Positions 34,382-43,424 of a stretch of 64,000 nt of DNA are shown piece after piece (position 1 is the first letter of the stretch; each line of letters starts with the position of its first letter). The notes under the pieces are model-generated. The model ran no database searches and was not told where the DNA came from. It saw only the letters and a list, made by a program, of their open reading frames with translations. The translations under genes were made by a program, and so were the position numbers. Source of the stretch: Streptomyces sp. WMMC940 (GTDB lineage Bacteria; Actinomycetota; Actinomycetes; Streptomycetales; Streptomycetaceae); contig NZ_JAPZBC010000001.1 of NCBI RefSeq assembly GCF_027460265.1, forward strand, positions 5,188,001 to 5,252,000. Direction: 5' to 3'.

Positions 34382-36307
34382 TCAGTCGACCTCGGCGACC
34401 GCCTGCGCGAACTGCGCCGCGTACAGCCGCGCGTACGCGCCGCCCGCCGTCAACAGCTCGTCGTGCGTGCCCTGTTGGACGATGGACCCATTCTCCATCA
34501 CCAGGATCACGTCCGCGTCCCTGACGGTGGACAGCCGGTGCGCGATCACGAAGGACGTACGCCCGTCGGCGAGCCGGGACATCGCCTTCTGGATCAGCAC
34601 CTCGGTGCGGGTGTCGACCGAGCTCGTGGCCTCGTCCAGCACCAGGATCACCGGGTCGGACAGGAACGCCCGGGCGATGGTGATCAGCTGCTTCTCCCCG
34701 GCGCTCACGCCGGACCCCTCGTCGTCGATGACGGTGTCGTAGCCGTCGGGCAGGGTCCGGATGAAGCGGTCGGCGTGGGCCGCCCGGGCCGCCTCCTCGA
34801 TCTCCTCCCGGGTGACCTCGCGCGCGGTGCCGTAGGCGATGTTCTCCGCGATCGTGCCGCCGAACAGCCAGGTGTCCTGCAGCACCATCCCGATCCCGGC
34901 CCGCAGGTCGTCCCGGGACATCGTGGCCGCGTCGACCCCGTCCAGGGTGATCCGGCCGCCCGTCACCTCGTAGAAGCGCATCAGCAGATTGACGAGCGTG
35001 GTCTTGCCCGCCCCGGTCGGGCCGACGATCGCGACCGTCTGACCCGGCTCCACCGCCAGCGACAGATCCTCGATGAGCGGCTTCTGCGGGTCGTAGCGGA
35101 AGGACACCTTCTCCAGCGCGACCGCGCCCCGCCGTTCCTCGGGACGCGCCCCGCGGATCGGGTCGGGAGCCTGCTCCTCGGCGTCCAGCAGCTCGAAGAT
35201 CCGCTCGGCCGAGGCCACGCCGGACTGCACCAGGTTCGCCATCGACGCCACCTGCGTCAGCGGCATCGAGAACTGGCGCGAGTACTGGATGAACGCCTGG
35301 ACGTCGCCGATCGACAACGTGCCGGACGCCACCCGCAGCCCGCCGACGACCGCCACCAGCACGTAGTTGAGGTTGGAGACGAAGAACATCAGCGGCTGCA
35401 TGATCCCGCTGTTGAACTGCGCCCGGAACCCGGCCTCGTACAGTGCCTGGTTCTGCTCGGCGAAGTCCTTCGCCGATTCCCCCTGGCGCCCGAAGACCTT
35501 CACCAGCGTGTGGCCCGTGTACATCTCCTCGACGTGCGCGTTGAGCCGGCCCGTCGACTGCCACTGCCGGACGAACTGCGGCTGCGAGCGCTTGCCGACC
35601 TTCGCGGCCACCACCACCGAGAGCGGCACGGTCACCAGCGCGACCAGGGCCAGCAGCGGCGAGATCCAGAACATCATCACCAGCACGCCGACGATCGTCA
35701 GCAGGGAGTTGATGAGCTGGCCCATCGACTGCTGCATCGTCTGCGAGATGTTGTCGATGTCGTTCGTCGCCCGGCTCAGCACCTCACCGCGCTTGGCCCT
35801 GTCGAAGTACGACAGCGGCAGCCGCGCCAGCTTCGCCTGCACGTCCTCGCGCATCCGGAACACGGTCCGGTTGATGACCCGGATCGACGCCCGCGTCGAC
35901 ACCAGCATCAGCAGCCCCGCGGCCGCGAACACGGCGAGCGCCACGAGCAGCACCCCGCCGACGGCCGTGAAGTCGATGCCCCGTCCGGGCGTGAAGTCCA
36001 CCCCCGACAGCATGTCCGCCAGGCCGCCGTCACCGCGCTCGCGCAGCGCCTCGACGGCCTGGTCCCGGGACAGTCCGGGCGGCATCTCCCGCCCCACGAC
36101 ACCCGCGAAGACGAGATCCGTCGCCTTGCCGAGGATCCACGGCCCGACCACCGACAGCCCCACGCTCAGCACACCGGCCGTGATCATCACCCACAGGGCC
36201 CGCCTCTCCGGCAGCAACTGCCGCAGCAGCCGCTGCCCCGAGCCCTTGAAGTCCAAGGACCGCTCGCCGGACTGGCCCATCGTCATGCGTCCGCCAGGAC
36301 CGGCCAT
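34382..36307 (-). CDS. ABC exporter half-transporter (heterodimer subunit, canonical Walker B)
   Basis: A 641-aa type IV exporter: six membrane helices (residues ~45-370) followed by a nucleotide-binding domain. Walker A GPTGAGKTT, Q-loop VLQDTWLFGGT, signature VSAGEKQL (non-canonical, A for G), Walker B ILVLDEATSSVD with the catalytic Glu, and H-loop IAHRLST. The partner upstream has the complementary defect, which is typical of heterodimeric exporters with one degenerate ATP site. Its ATG overlaps the partner's stop (TGATG). Substrate unknown; possibly a multidrug or lipid exporter. Confidence 0.94.
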   Translation of the reverse strand: MAGPGGRMTMGQSGERSLDFKGSGQRLLRQLLPERRALWVMITAGVLSVGLSVVGPWILGKATDLVFAGVVGREMPPGLSRDQAVEALRERGDGGLADMLSGVDFTPGRGIDFTAVGGVLLVALAVFAAAGLLMLVSTRASIRVINRTVFRMREDVQAKLARLPLSYFDRAKRGEVLSRATNDIDNISQTMQQSMGQLINSLLTIVGVLVMMFWISPLLALVALVTVPLSVVVAAKVGKRSQPQFVRQWQSTGRLNAHVEEMYTGHTLVKVFGRQGESAKDFAEQNQALYEAGFRAQFNSGIMQPLMFFVSNLNYVLVAVVGGLRVASGTLSIGDVQAFIQYSRQFSMPLTQVASMANLVQSGVASAERIFELLDAEEQAPDPIRGARPEERRGAVALEKVSFRYDPQKPLIEDLSLAVEPGQTVAIVGPTGAGKTTLVNLLMRFYEVTGGRITLDGVDAATMSRDDLRAGIGMVLQDTWLFGGTIAENIAYGTAREVTREEIEEAARAAHADRFIRTLPDGYDTVIDDEGSGVSAGEKQLITIARAFLSDPVILVLDEATSSVDTRTEVLIQKAMSRLADGRTSFVIAHRLSTVRDADVILVMENGSIVQQGTHDELLTAGGAYARLYAAQFAQAVAEVD

Positions 36308-38040
36308 CAGGCAGCCTCCGCCTCGGTCAGCTGGGAGAGGACGATCTCCCGGTACGTCTCGTTCCCCGCCATCAGTTCGTGGTGGCGGCCCGTGCCGACG
36401 ACGCGGCCCTCGTCGAGGACCACGATGCGGTCGGCGTCGCGGATGGTCGACACCCGCTGGGCGACGATCACCACCGTCGACTCGGCCGTCTCCAGCGCCA
36501 GCGCGCCGCGAAGCGCCGCGTCGGTCGCGTAGTCCAGCGCGGAGAAGGAGTCGTCGAACAGATAGATCTCCGGCCGCTGCACCAGCGTCCGCGCGATCGC
36601 GAGGCGCTGTCGCTGACCGCCCGACACGTTCGTGCCGCCCTGCGCGACGGGGGCGTCGAGCCCGCCGTGGAGCTCGCGCACGAAGTCGGCGGCCTGCGCG
36701 ACCTCCAGTGCCCGCCACAGCTCCTCGTCGGTCGCGTCGGGATTCCCGTAGCGGAGGTTCGTCGCCACCGTCCCCGAGAAGAGGTACGGCTTCTGCGGTA
36801 CCAGCCCGACGGTCCGCGCCATCAGCGCCGGGTCGAGCTCCCGCACGTCCACCCCGTCGACGAGGACCTCGCCGCCGGTGACGTCGAACAGCCGCGGGAC
36901 CAGCCCCAGCAGCGTCGACTTCCCGCTGCCCGTCGAGCCGATGATCGCGGTCGTCTCACCGGGCCGGGCCACCAGATCCACCCCGCGCAGCACCGGCTCC
37001 TCGGCTCCGGGGTAGCGGAAGTCGGCGGCGCGGAGCTCCAGATGGCCGTGGCGCGTCGTCTCGCGCACGGGCGCGAGCGGCGGCACGACGCTCGACCCGG
37101 TGGCCAGCACCTCCTCGATGCGCTCCGCGCAGACCTCGGCGCGCGGCACCATCATGAACATGAAGGTGGCCATCATCACGGCCATGACGATCTGCATCAG
37201 ATACGCGAGGAACGCGGTGAGCGCGCCGATCTGCATCCCGCCGCCGTCGATGCGGTGGGCACCGAACCAGACGACGGCGACGCTCGACACGTTCACGACG
37301 GTCATCACGATCGGGAACATCAGCGCCATCAGACGGCCCGTCGCCATCGACACGTCCGTCAGCTCGGTGTTCGACCCGCGGAAACGCTCCTCCTCGTAGC
37401 CGTCCTTCACGAACGCCCTGATCACGCGGTTGCCGGTGATCTGTTCCCGCAGCACGCGGTTCACCGTGTCGAGCCGCTCCTGCATGGTCCGGAACAGCGG
37501 CCGCATCCTCCTGACGATCAGGGACACGGAGACGCCGAGGACCGGGACGACCGCGAGCAGCACAGCCGAGAGCGGAACGTCCAGGGAGAGGGCCAGCACG
37601 ATGCCGCCGACGCACATGATCGGCGCGGACACCATCAGCGTGAACGCCATCAGCACCAGCATCTGTACCTGCTGGACGTCATTGGTCGTACGGGTGATGA
37701 GGGACGGGGCGCCGAAGTGCCCCACCTCGCGCGCCGAGAACGACTGGACCCGGTCGAACACGGCGGCCCGCACGTCCCGACCGAGCGCGGACGCGGTCCG
37801 CGCGCCGTAGTACACGGCCCCGACGTTGCACACCACCTGGACGACGCTGACGGCGATCATCAGCGCGCCGAACGTCAGGATGTACCCGGCGTCACCCCGG
37901 ACGACACCGTTGTCGATGATGTCCGCGTTCAGCGTGGGCAGATAGAGGGTGGCGCTGGTCTGCAGCAGTTGCAGCGCCACCAGCAGGGTGATCGCCTGCC
38001 GGTGGGGACGCAGGAACGTCCGGAGGAGTCGTATGAGCAC
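36307..38040 (-). CDS. ABC exporter half-transporter (heterodimer subunit, degenerate Walker B)
   Basis: A 577-aa exporter half with six membrane helices (IRLLRTFLRPHRQAITLLVALQ at the N-terminus) and an ATPase domain. Walker A GSTGSGKST, signature VSGGQRQR, and Walker B IYLFDDSFSALD in which the catalytic Glu is Asp, with H-loop region VAQRVST lacking the His. Those two substitutions mark the degenerate site of a TmrAB/LmrCD-type heterodimer. GTG start at 38040; the ribosome-binding site is weak (GAGAGAC). First gene of a two-gene operon with the following exporter half. Confidence 0.94.
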   Translation of the reverse strand: MLIRLLRTFLRPHRQAITLLVALQLLQTSATLYLPTLNADIIDNGVVRGDAGYILTFGALMIAVSVVQVVCNVGAVYYGARTASALGRDVRAAVFDRVQSFSAREVGHFGAPSLITRTTNDVQQVQMLVLMAFTLMVSAPIMCVGGIVLALSLDVPLSAVLLAVVPVLGVSVSLIVRRMRPLFRTMQERLDTVNRVLREQITGNRVIRAFVKDGYEEERFRGSNTELTDVSMATGRLMALMFPIVMTVVNVSSVAVVWFGAHRIDGGGMQIGALTAFLAYLMQIVMAVMMATFMFMMVPRAEVCAERIEEVLATGSSVVPPLAPVRETTRHGHLELRAADFRYPGAEEPVLRGVDLVARPGETTAIIGSTGSGKSTLLGLVPRLFDVTGGEVLVDGVDVRELDPALMARTVGLVPQKPYLFSGTVATNLRYGNPDATDEELWRALEVAQAADFVRELHGGLDAPVAQGGTNVSGGQRQRLAIARTLVQRPEIYLFDDSFSALDYATDAALRGALALETAESTVVIVAQRVSTIRDADRIVVLDEGRVVGTGRHHELMAGNETYREIVLSQLTEAEAA

Positions 38041-38577
38041 GCGCGGCTGTCTCTCGGTTCGGCGGCATTCTTGGAGTCGCCCCCATACTCAGGCACCCGA
38101 CCACCGGGTGCCCAAGGGTTTTGGCCAAGGCCCGGTCAAGAAGGTGCCCGTGGACGACGGCCGGGGCGCCGGCACCCGGTCGCGCCCGGCCGGGGCGGAG
38201 CGCCCCGCCCGATCCGGCCCGCCACGTTGCTCGCCGGGTGACGGCGAGCCGTCCCACAGGACCCGCCCGGCCTCGTGGGGCAACGCCGGCACGGGGCGCG
38301 GCGCGTCCCGCCACGCTGAGCACGCATTCGTTCCGGCCGCTGCGGCCCGCGCCGTTCTCGTCGCCGCCGGCGGATCGGGGGCGACGGGGCCCGCGACCAC
38401 CGGGCCGGCCGCGTACGGGCCGATCAACGATCCGGGGCGACGCCGAACGGCGCCCGTCGGCCGACGCGCTTCGGCACCGGGCCGGTCCGGGCCCCAGGCG
38501 CGGCCGGGCCCTGCTCGACGGGGGAGCGGACGAACCCCGGCCTCCCTGCCGCCGATGGCCGAGGACCGCGCCACCGG
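38041..38577. other. Gap between FGGY kinase and ABC exporter genes
   Basis: About 540 bp with no intact gene. Near its right end lies a 60-bp relic of the winged-helix regulator family (38498-38557). The ABC promoter should lie in the left ~100 bp. Confidence 0.6.
38498..38557 (+). pseudogene. Relic of a winged-helix regulator gene
   Basis: Thirty-six consecutive bases (38498-38533) are identical to 8464-8499 inside the intact regulator, coding RGRALLDGGADE. A further 17 identical bases (38541-38557 versus 8508-8524) follow after a 1-nt length difference that shifts the frame. Flanks are unrelated. It is a broken paralogue fragment. Confidence 0.8.
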
Positions 38578-40017
38578 TCAGGGGTTGAACGCCCCCGGGT
38601 GGATCTGCTCGCGCGTCGCGGCGTACTGCTGGCGCACCGCCTGGCCGACGGCGAGCTCGTCGCCCGCCTCGAAGACCTGCGCGGCCGCGCCCTGCCAGGA
38701 CGGCGGGGTGTGCGGGGAGAGCGAACCCTGTGCCGTACCGAGCGCCCACGCCGCCTGCCGGGCCGCGCCCAGCGCCGCGTAGTCGGCGGGCTGAGGCACG
38801 ACGACCTGCGCGGCGAAGATCGCGGGGGCGGCCGCCTGGACCGCCGGCAGCTCCGCGGCCTGCCCCAGCAGGAACACCCGGCGCACCACCACTCCGCGTC
38901 CGCGCAGCACGTCCAGCGCGTCGGCCAGTGAGCACAGCATGCCCTCGAACGCGGCCCGCGCCAGATGCTCGGGCTTCATCGACTCGCGCCGCAGCCCCGT
39001 CAGCGTGCCCGCGGTGTGCGGCAGGTGCGGGGTGCGCTCGCCCTCCAGATAAGGGAGCAGCACCAGGCCGGAGGCGCCCGGGGTGGACTTCATGGCCAGT
39101 GCGGACAGTTCGGAGAGGTCCTCGACGCCGAGCATCTCGGCGGCGCCGCGGAGCGCGCGCACGGCGTTGAGCGTGTGCACCACCGGAAGATGCATCCCGG
39201 TCGCGTCGGCGAACGACGTGATCATCCCGGACGGGTCGGCGAGCGCCTCGTGGTGGATCGCCATCACGGAACCCGTGGCGCCGAGGGACACCACCGCGTC
39301 GCCGGTGCCGAGCCCCAGCCCGAACGCGGCGGCCATGGTCTCGCCGGTACCGGCCGAGATCAGCAGCCCCTCCGGGGTCGTCCCGGCGGCGTCGGACGGG
39401 CCCAGCACCTCGGGCAGCGCCGCCTGGTGCCCGAGCGCGAGCTCGACGAGATCGGGGCGGTACGAGCCGGTACCCGCGGACCAGTACCCGGTCGCGGACG
39501 CCGCACCGCGGTCCGTCGTCCTCCGCGCCGGCCTGCCGAGCAGCTGCCACACCAGCCAGTCGTGGGGCTGGAGCACCAGCGCGGCGCGCCGCGCCGCTTC
39601 CGGTTCGGTCCGGGCCAGCCAGCGCAGCTTCGAGACGGGCAGTCCGGACTGGGGTACGCAGCCGACGGCCTCGGCCCACGCCTGCCGCCCGCCGAACGCC
39701 TCGACCAGATCGGCCGCCGCGGCCTGGGCCCGTTTGTCGTTCCCCACCATGGCGGGCCGTACGGGCGCACCGGACGAGTCCAGCGCTATCAGCCCGTGCT
39801 GCTGCGCGGACACGCCGATGGCCTGCACGCCTTCGAGCAGCCCCCCGGCCGCTGCCTCGCCCAGGGAGAGCAGCCACGCCTGCGGATCGACGTCGGTGGC
39901 CTTGGCCTCGACGGGATGCGGTGCGTATCCCTGGCGCAGTACGGCGCCCGTGTCCGTGTCGCAGACGACGATGCGAGTGAATGCGGACGAACTGTCCAGC
40001 CCGGCGACTATCCCCAT
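38578..40017 (-). CDS. FGGY-family carbohydrate kinase (xylulokinase-like)
   Basis: A 479-aa sugar kinase of the FGGY fold. N-terminal phosphate loop MGIVAGLDSSSAFTRIVVCD, GVSAQQHGLIALD, PAMVGNDKR, and the C-terminal FGGY-type segments GLLISAGTGETMAAAFGLG, VSLGATGSVMAIHHE, and LLPYLEGERTPH. It phosphorylates a sugar with ATP; xylulose is the usual annotation. The loop has SSSAFTR where xylulokinases normally have SSTQSxK, so the substrate is uncertain. Start at 40017 gives the standard N-terminus; the frame is open to 40065. Single gene, no sugar isomerase nearby. Confidence 0.88.
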   Translation of the reverse strand: MGIVAGLDSSSAFTRIVVCDTDTGAVLRQGYAPHPVEAKATDVDPQAWLLSLGEAAAGGLLEGVQAIGVSAQQHGLIALDSSGAPVRPAMVGNDKRAQAAAADLVEAFGGRQAWAEAVGCVPQSGLPVSKLRWLARTEPEAARRAALVLQPHDWLVWQLLGRPARRTTDRGAASATGYWSAGTGSYRPDLVELALGHQAALPEVLGPSDAAGTTPEGLLISAGTGETMAAAFGLGLGTGDAVVSLGATGSVMAIHHEALADPSGMITSFADATGMHLPVVHTLNAVRALRGAAEMLGVEDLSELSALAMKSTPGASGLVLLPYLEGERTPHLPHTAGTLTGLRRESMKPEHLARAAFEGMLCSLADALDVLRGRGVVVRRVFLLGQAAELPAVQAAAPAIFAAQVVVPQPADYAALGAARQAAWALGTAQGSLSPHTPPSWQGAAAQVFEAGDELAVGQAVRQQYAATREQIHPGAFNP

Positions 40018-40219
40018 GCCCTCAGATTCTGCCGCACTCGCGCCACTCGCACGGCCGAGGGCCACGCAACGGGGCGGGGGCGGCGCCTGCCGTGACCCTC
40101 AGAGGCGGGCCGCCACCCCTTCACCGCGGCCGAGCCCCGCGCCGGAGGGCGCGGGGCTCGGGTGCGGGACCGGGGTGGGAAGGAACGTGGCTCGGGTGCG
40201 GCCGGGGCGGGAGGCGGGG

Positions 40220-40519
40220 CTACGTATTGCTCGTGCCCCAGTCGTCCTCGCCGCCCTGACTCCGTTCCCGGAGCGACCGCACCCGCTCGGCCACCGCGTC
40301 GGGCATCCGGTCGCCGACCTTGTCGCTCACCGCGTGCAGCGCCTTGCCCGCCACCTCACGGCTCGTCTGCGCGGCGGACTCCGCCGCGTTCCGCACGGCG
40401 GGGTTCCGCGCGAACTCCCGCGCCGACTTCTTCATCTGCTCGTAGCGCTCCTGCCCGGCCCGCGCGCCGAGCACGTATCCCACACCGAGTCCGGCCATGA
40501 ACGTGAGCCGGTAGCGCAT
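40220..40519 (-). CDS. YtxH-like small membrane-associated protein
   Basis: A 99-aa protein starting MRYRLTFMAGLGVGYVLGARAGQERYEQMKKSAREFARNP. One short membrane helix with GxGxGY-ARAG is followed by a charged amphipathic helical tail (VRNAAESAAQTSREVAGKALHAVSDKVGDR). This pattern is shared with YtxH-type stress proteins and is widespread in actinobacteria. Function unknown. Start at 40519 preferred (GGGTGG seven nt upstream). Confidence 0.8.
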   Translation of the reverse strand: MRYRLTFMAGLGVGYVLGARAGQERYEQMKKSAREFARNPAVRNAAESAAQTSREVAGKALHAVSDKVGDRMPDAVAERVRSLRERSQGGEDDWGTSNT

Positions 40520-40770
40520 GGCTGCCACCCTTCGCAGGCGTCGTCGCCGACGCCGATTCGATACGGACCGTGAGCTTGTGGTGCTCGCCTACCCGCGAGG
40601 CCCCGAGATCACCCCGCGATCACCCCGGACGCGTGCCCGGAGCTCACCGCGTGGTCACCGGGGGAACCGATTGGCGGAGCACCCCCCTGCTTGCGCTAAT
40701 GTATGTGTCGCAGCGAGCGAGCGCCGCCCGGGAACGCCCGGGGTGGGTACGTTCGGTGCACACGCGGCAA

Positions 40771-40843
40771 TCCCCTGTAGCTCAATTGGCAGAGCAGCCG
40801 GCTGTTAACCGGCAGGTTACTGGTTCGAGTCCAGTCGGGGGAG
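40771..40843 (+). tRNA. tRNA-Asn (GTT)
   Basis: 73 nt with a full cloverleaf. Acceptor TCCCCTG pairs with CGGGGGA, anticodon loop CTGTTAA (anticodon GTT), T-arm GGTTCGAGTCC. No CCA is encoded. Confidence 0.97.
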
Positions 40844-40848
40844 CGCGA

Positions 40849-40921
40849 TCCCCTGTAGCTCAATTGGCAGAGCATTCGGCTGTTAACCGGAGGGTTGCTG
40901 GTTCGAGTCCAGCCGGGGGAG
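40849..40921 (+). tRNA. tRNA-Asn (GTT), second copy
   Basis: 73 nt, nearly identical to the first copy 5 nt upstream. Differences lie in compensating stem positions (attcggc/gccgggg region). Anticodon GTT. Probably cotranscribed with the first and ended by the hairpin at 40934. Confidence 0.97.
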
Positions 40922-40933
40922 CAGCGACGGAGG

Positions 40934-40956
40934 AGGGCCCCTCGGGGGCCCTTTTT
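40934..40956 (+). terminator. Terminator of the tRNA-Asn pair
   Basis: AGGGCCCC-tc-GGGGGCCCT with a following TTTTT, 12 bp after the second tRNA. Confidence 0.9.
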
Positions 40957-41099
40957 CATGTGGTCGTCCCGTCGTGGAACCGCGCGGGCGGCAGCGCGGT
41001 CCTCATGATCGTGGTCTGGCCGACCATCCGAAGCAGGAGATCGTATGAGCGGCTATGCTGCGGCAGACGGCGCGCACAAATGTGCGCGACGCGCCGTTG

Positions 41100-41173
41100 G
41101 GGGCGGTAGCTCAGCCGGTTAGAGCAGCGGACTCATAATCCGTCGGCCGTGGGTTCGAGTCCCACCCGCCCCA
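41100..41173 (+). tRNA. tRNA with CAT anticodon (probably tRNA-Ile2, else elongator Met)
   Basis: 74 nt. Acceptor GGGGCGG pairs with CCGCCCC, anticodon loop CTCATAA (anticodon CAT), T-stem GTGGG/CCCAC. The G1-C72 pair rules out initiator Met. The AGCAGCGG anticodon arm and TCGG variable region resemble Ile2 tRNAs more than Met, but this needs a covariance model. It marks the left border of the accessory region. Confidence 0.85.
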
Positions 41174-41646
41174 CCGCACAAGCGGTGCGCAGGATCGTTT
41201 CTACCTGCGAAAACGCCCGAACGAGGGTCGCCACTCCAGGGTGGTTGCCCCCGTTCACTCCCTCAGTCCAAGATCCAGGGGCCCGTTCAGGGGCCCGCGC
41301 CGCGTCCGAAATGCCGGGTTGGCTGGCCACCTCTCAGGGCTCGCTGCCGGGCCGGCATCACCGTGATGCCACCGCCGGGCGTGTATCCGGCGGGGTCGGC
41401 CGGGGAGTGGCTCGCCGCCGGAGCGGACAGCTTCCCGCTTTCTCGGGCACTCGCCCGGGGCTGACGCGCACTTCGCTATCCATCTGCGGCCGACCCTCGG
41501 CCGGCGATCATGTCGGGTCGCCTCGGCATCGCGCCGTCGTCGCCAACACCTCGCTTGCGGACTACGTAACGCTCAACAGTCGTGCGAATATAACGCTGCC
41601 GGTGTATGCTGCTGATGTAATAAATTGCGGTTCAGAGGGCGGGCGC
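41174..41646. other. Gap between tRNA and higB
   Basis: No supported gene. A direct repeat CAGGGGCCCG occurs near 41275-41298. The last 70 bp are AT-rich (gaatataacg, gtgtatgctgctgatgtaataaattg) and likely hold the higBA promoter and operator. Confidence 0.6.
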
Positions 41647-42018
41647 GTGACTTGGAAGATCGTCGTGGTCGAACCGGCACTCTCGTGGCTTCACGCGCTG
41701 CGTCGCACCGACCGTGAGACGCTCGTCCAGGTCAGCCAAGCCATCACTGCTCTCGCATACGAGGGGCCGGCACTCGGTCGGCCGCTGGTGGACACGATCA
41801 AGGGTTCCGCCCTGCCCAACCTCAAGGAACTGCGTCCCGGGTCCGCCGGGGCCACTGAAGTGCGATTGCTGTTTGTGTTCGATCCTGATCGTCAGGCCGT
41901 GATTCTGGTCGGTGGTGACAAGGCAGGGAACTGGTCCGGCTGGTATCGCGTTGCCGTGCCCCAGGCGGAACAGGCGTACGCGGAACACCTGAAGCGAATC
42001 GAAGGAGAGGACGGGTGA
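41647..42018 (+). CDS. HigB/RelE-type toxin
   Basis: A 123-aa toxin of the phage-derived Gp49-like/HigB group (RelE/ParE superfamily). VTWKIVVVEPALSWLHALRRTDRETLVQVSQAITALAYEGPALGRPLVDTIKGSALPNLKELRPG, followed by TEVRLLFVFDPDRQAVILVGGDKAGNWSGWYRVAVPQAEQ. The ..NLKELRpGs...R.lfvfdp.r.aiLl.GGdK motif is diagnostic. It should cleave mRNA on ribosomes. GTG start. It precedes the antitoxin, with TGATG overlap, the usual higBA order. Confidence 0.9.
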   Translation: MTWKIVVVEPALSWLHALRRTDRETLVQVSQAITALAYEGPALGRPLVDTIKGSALPNLKELRPGSAGATEVRLLFVFDPDRQAVILVGGDKAGNWSGWYRVAVPQAEQAYAEHLKRIEGEDG

Positions 42019-42356
42019 TGACCGACCATCTGAGGGACCCGCAGGCCGTCTCCTGGGGTGATCTGGCCGAAGATTTCGCCTTCACCGACGCCGAGAAGGA
42101 GCAGATCGCGCAGGGAGCCCATGCGATGATCACCGCTTCTCGGGCGCACCGCCTCGCGGAGTTGCGTAAGCGGCAGCACACCACGCAGGTACAGGTGGCG
42201 AAGGCAATGGGCGTCAGCCAGGCTCGGGTCTCCCGTATCGAGAAGGGGCAGTTGGAACGTAGCGAGGTCGATACGCTCGCTGCGTACGTCAAGGCTCTCG
42301 GCGGCAAACTGAAGATCGTCGCTGACTTCGGTGACGAAACCTACGTCCTCGGCTGA
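42018..42356 (+). CDS. HigA-type antitoxin, XRE family
   Basis: A 112-aa antitoxin with a central helix-turn-helix (TTQVQVAKAMGVSQARVSRIEKGQLERSEVDTLAAYVKALGG) and a C-terminal beta strand (KLKIVADFGDETYVLG) that caps the toxin. N-terminal MTDHLRDPQAVSWGDL. ATG 42018 is preferred over GTG 42015 because GGAGAGG is spaced seven nt from it. It should also repress its own operon. Codon use is less GC-biased than the core genes, consistent with transfer. Confidence 0.92.
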   Translation: MTDHLRDPQAVSWGDLAEDFAFTDAEKEQIAQGAHAMITASRAHRLAELRKRQHTTQVQVAKAMGVSQARVSRIEKGQLERSEVDTLAAYVKALGGKLKIVADFGDETYVLG

Positions 42357-42784
42357 CCGCACCCACCAGCCGGGGCGTGCCGCCTGGTGCCGACCGTGGC
42401 TGGCAACGCATCGTCCCGCCCAGTTGTCGGCCTCGTGATCTGGCTGGCCGCCACCCAGTGCTGTTCACCGCGCTGCGTGCGTTTCCACGATGGCGGCCAC
42501 GCTCGCGCTGGGAAGATGCCAGCCTGGCTCAGCATAACGGCAGCAGAGCACGAGGGCGGGACGCTGGGCACCGAGCCGGTCCGAGAGTCGTGCGGCTGCG
42601 ACGGCGGCGCCAAGGTCGTGCATGGGCTCCTGACACCCTCGCCGCACTGCGGACGGAGGGATACGCGCCGGTCGCGGAGACAGCCGACGGAACCGTGCGC
42701 GTCGCACGACTCCGCAGCCCCCGGGCGACCGCGCCGGTACCACCCCCGCGCAGAGCGGTCAGCAGGCCCAGCACCTCATCGCAG
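42357..42784. other. Gap between higA and the IS256 relic
   Basis: No intact gene. The frame leading into the IS relic reads DTLAALRTEGYAPVAETADG, which looks protein-like and could be a scrap of another gene. I could not assign it. Confidence 0.4.
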
Positions 42785-43171
42785 CGACTGATCGCGGTCG
42801 GCGTCAACGCCGACGGCCACCGCGAGATCCTCGGCCTGGACGTCGCCACCGCCGAGGACGGCGCGGGCTGGCCGGCCTTCCTTCGCTCGCTGATCGCCCG
42901 CGGCCTGTCCGGCGTCCAGCTCGTCATCTCCGACGCCCACGCCGGCCTCGTCGACGCCATCGGCGCGGTCCTGCCCGGCGCGTCGTGGCAGCGATGCCGC
43001 ACCCACTACGCGAGGAATCTGCTGAGCCAGGTCCCGAAGTCGGCCCGGCCCTGGGTGGCCACGCTGCTGCGGACGGTCTTCGAACAGCCCGACACCGACG
43101 CGGTCCAAGCACGGATGCGCCACGTCCTGGACGCGCTGGAGGCCAAGTTCCCCAAGGCCGCTACCTACTGA
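42785..43171 (+). pseudogene. IS256-family transposase fragment
   Basis: About 128 residues from the catalytic core of an IS256/Mutator-type transposase. RLIAVGVNADGHREILGLDVATAEDGAGW, FLRSLIARGLSGVQLVISDAHAGLVDAIGAVLPGASWQRCRTHYARNLLSQVPKSA. The second catalytic Asp (SDAH) and the C-x-x-H region are present. The N-terminal third and the C-terminal third with the catalytic Glu are missing, and no terminal repeats were recognised. A dead relic. Confidence 0.88.
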
Positions 43172-43391
43172 GTTGGAACTCGACCTGTCCAGCGCCCTTC
43201 ATGAACTCCATGCGGACGTCCTCGGGCAGCCGCTCGTATCCGAGATCCTGGCTGATTTCGCTTTCCCGCAGATTGCCCGGGCCGTGCTCGTGCATCAGGC
43301 GGACCAAGCGCCGGGGTGTGTCGCGGGTGCCCTCATGGCCTTGGTACACGACCACGATCCGCACGAGGAAGGCCGACAGGCGGTCGGCCAC
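43161..43391 (-). pseudogene. Possible gene fragment of unknown family
   Basis: A 76-aa open frame (MADRLSAFLVRIVVVYQGHEGTRDTP...). Its middle part, LVRLMHEHGPGNLRESEISQDLGYERLPEDVRMEFMKG, has protein-like composition. It abuts and overlaps the IS256 relic, so it is probably truncated by it. Family unrecognised. Could be spurious. Confidence 0.3.
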
Positions 43392-43424
43392 CGGGCGATC
43401 GAAAGGTACGGGCCCGGCGCCCGC

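Noticed and set aside
34463..36532. A 689-codon plus-strand frame opposite the ABC exporter genes
   Set aside because: Shadow; the minus strand has complete transporter motifs.
41100..41173. Initiator tRNA-fMet
   Set aside because: The acceptor stem has a normal first base pair (G-C) and the anticodon stem lacks the three G-C pairs typical of initiators.
42590..42784. C-terminal scrap of a helicase-associated protein before the IS256 relic
   Set aside because: The reading LRTEGYAPVAETADGTVRV is suggestive, but too short and unanchored to name.
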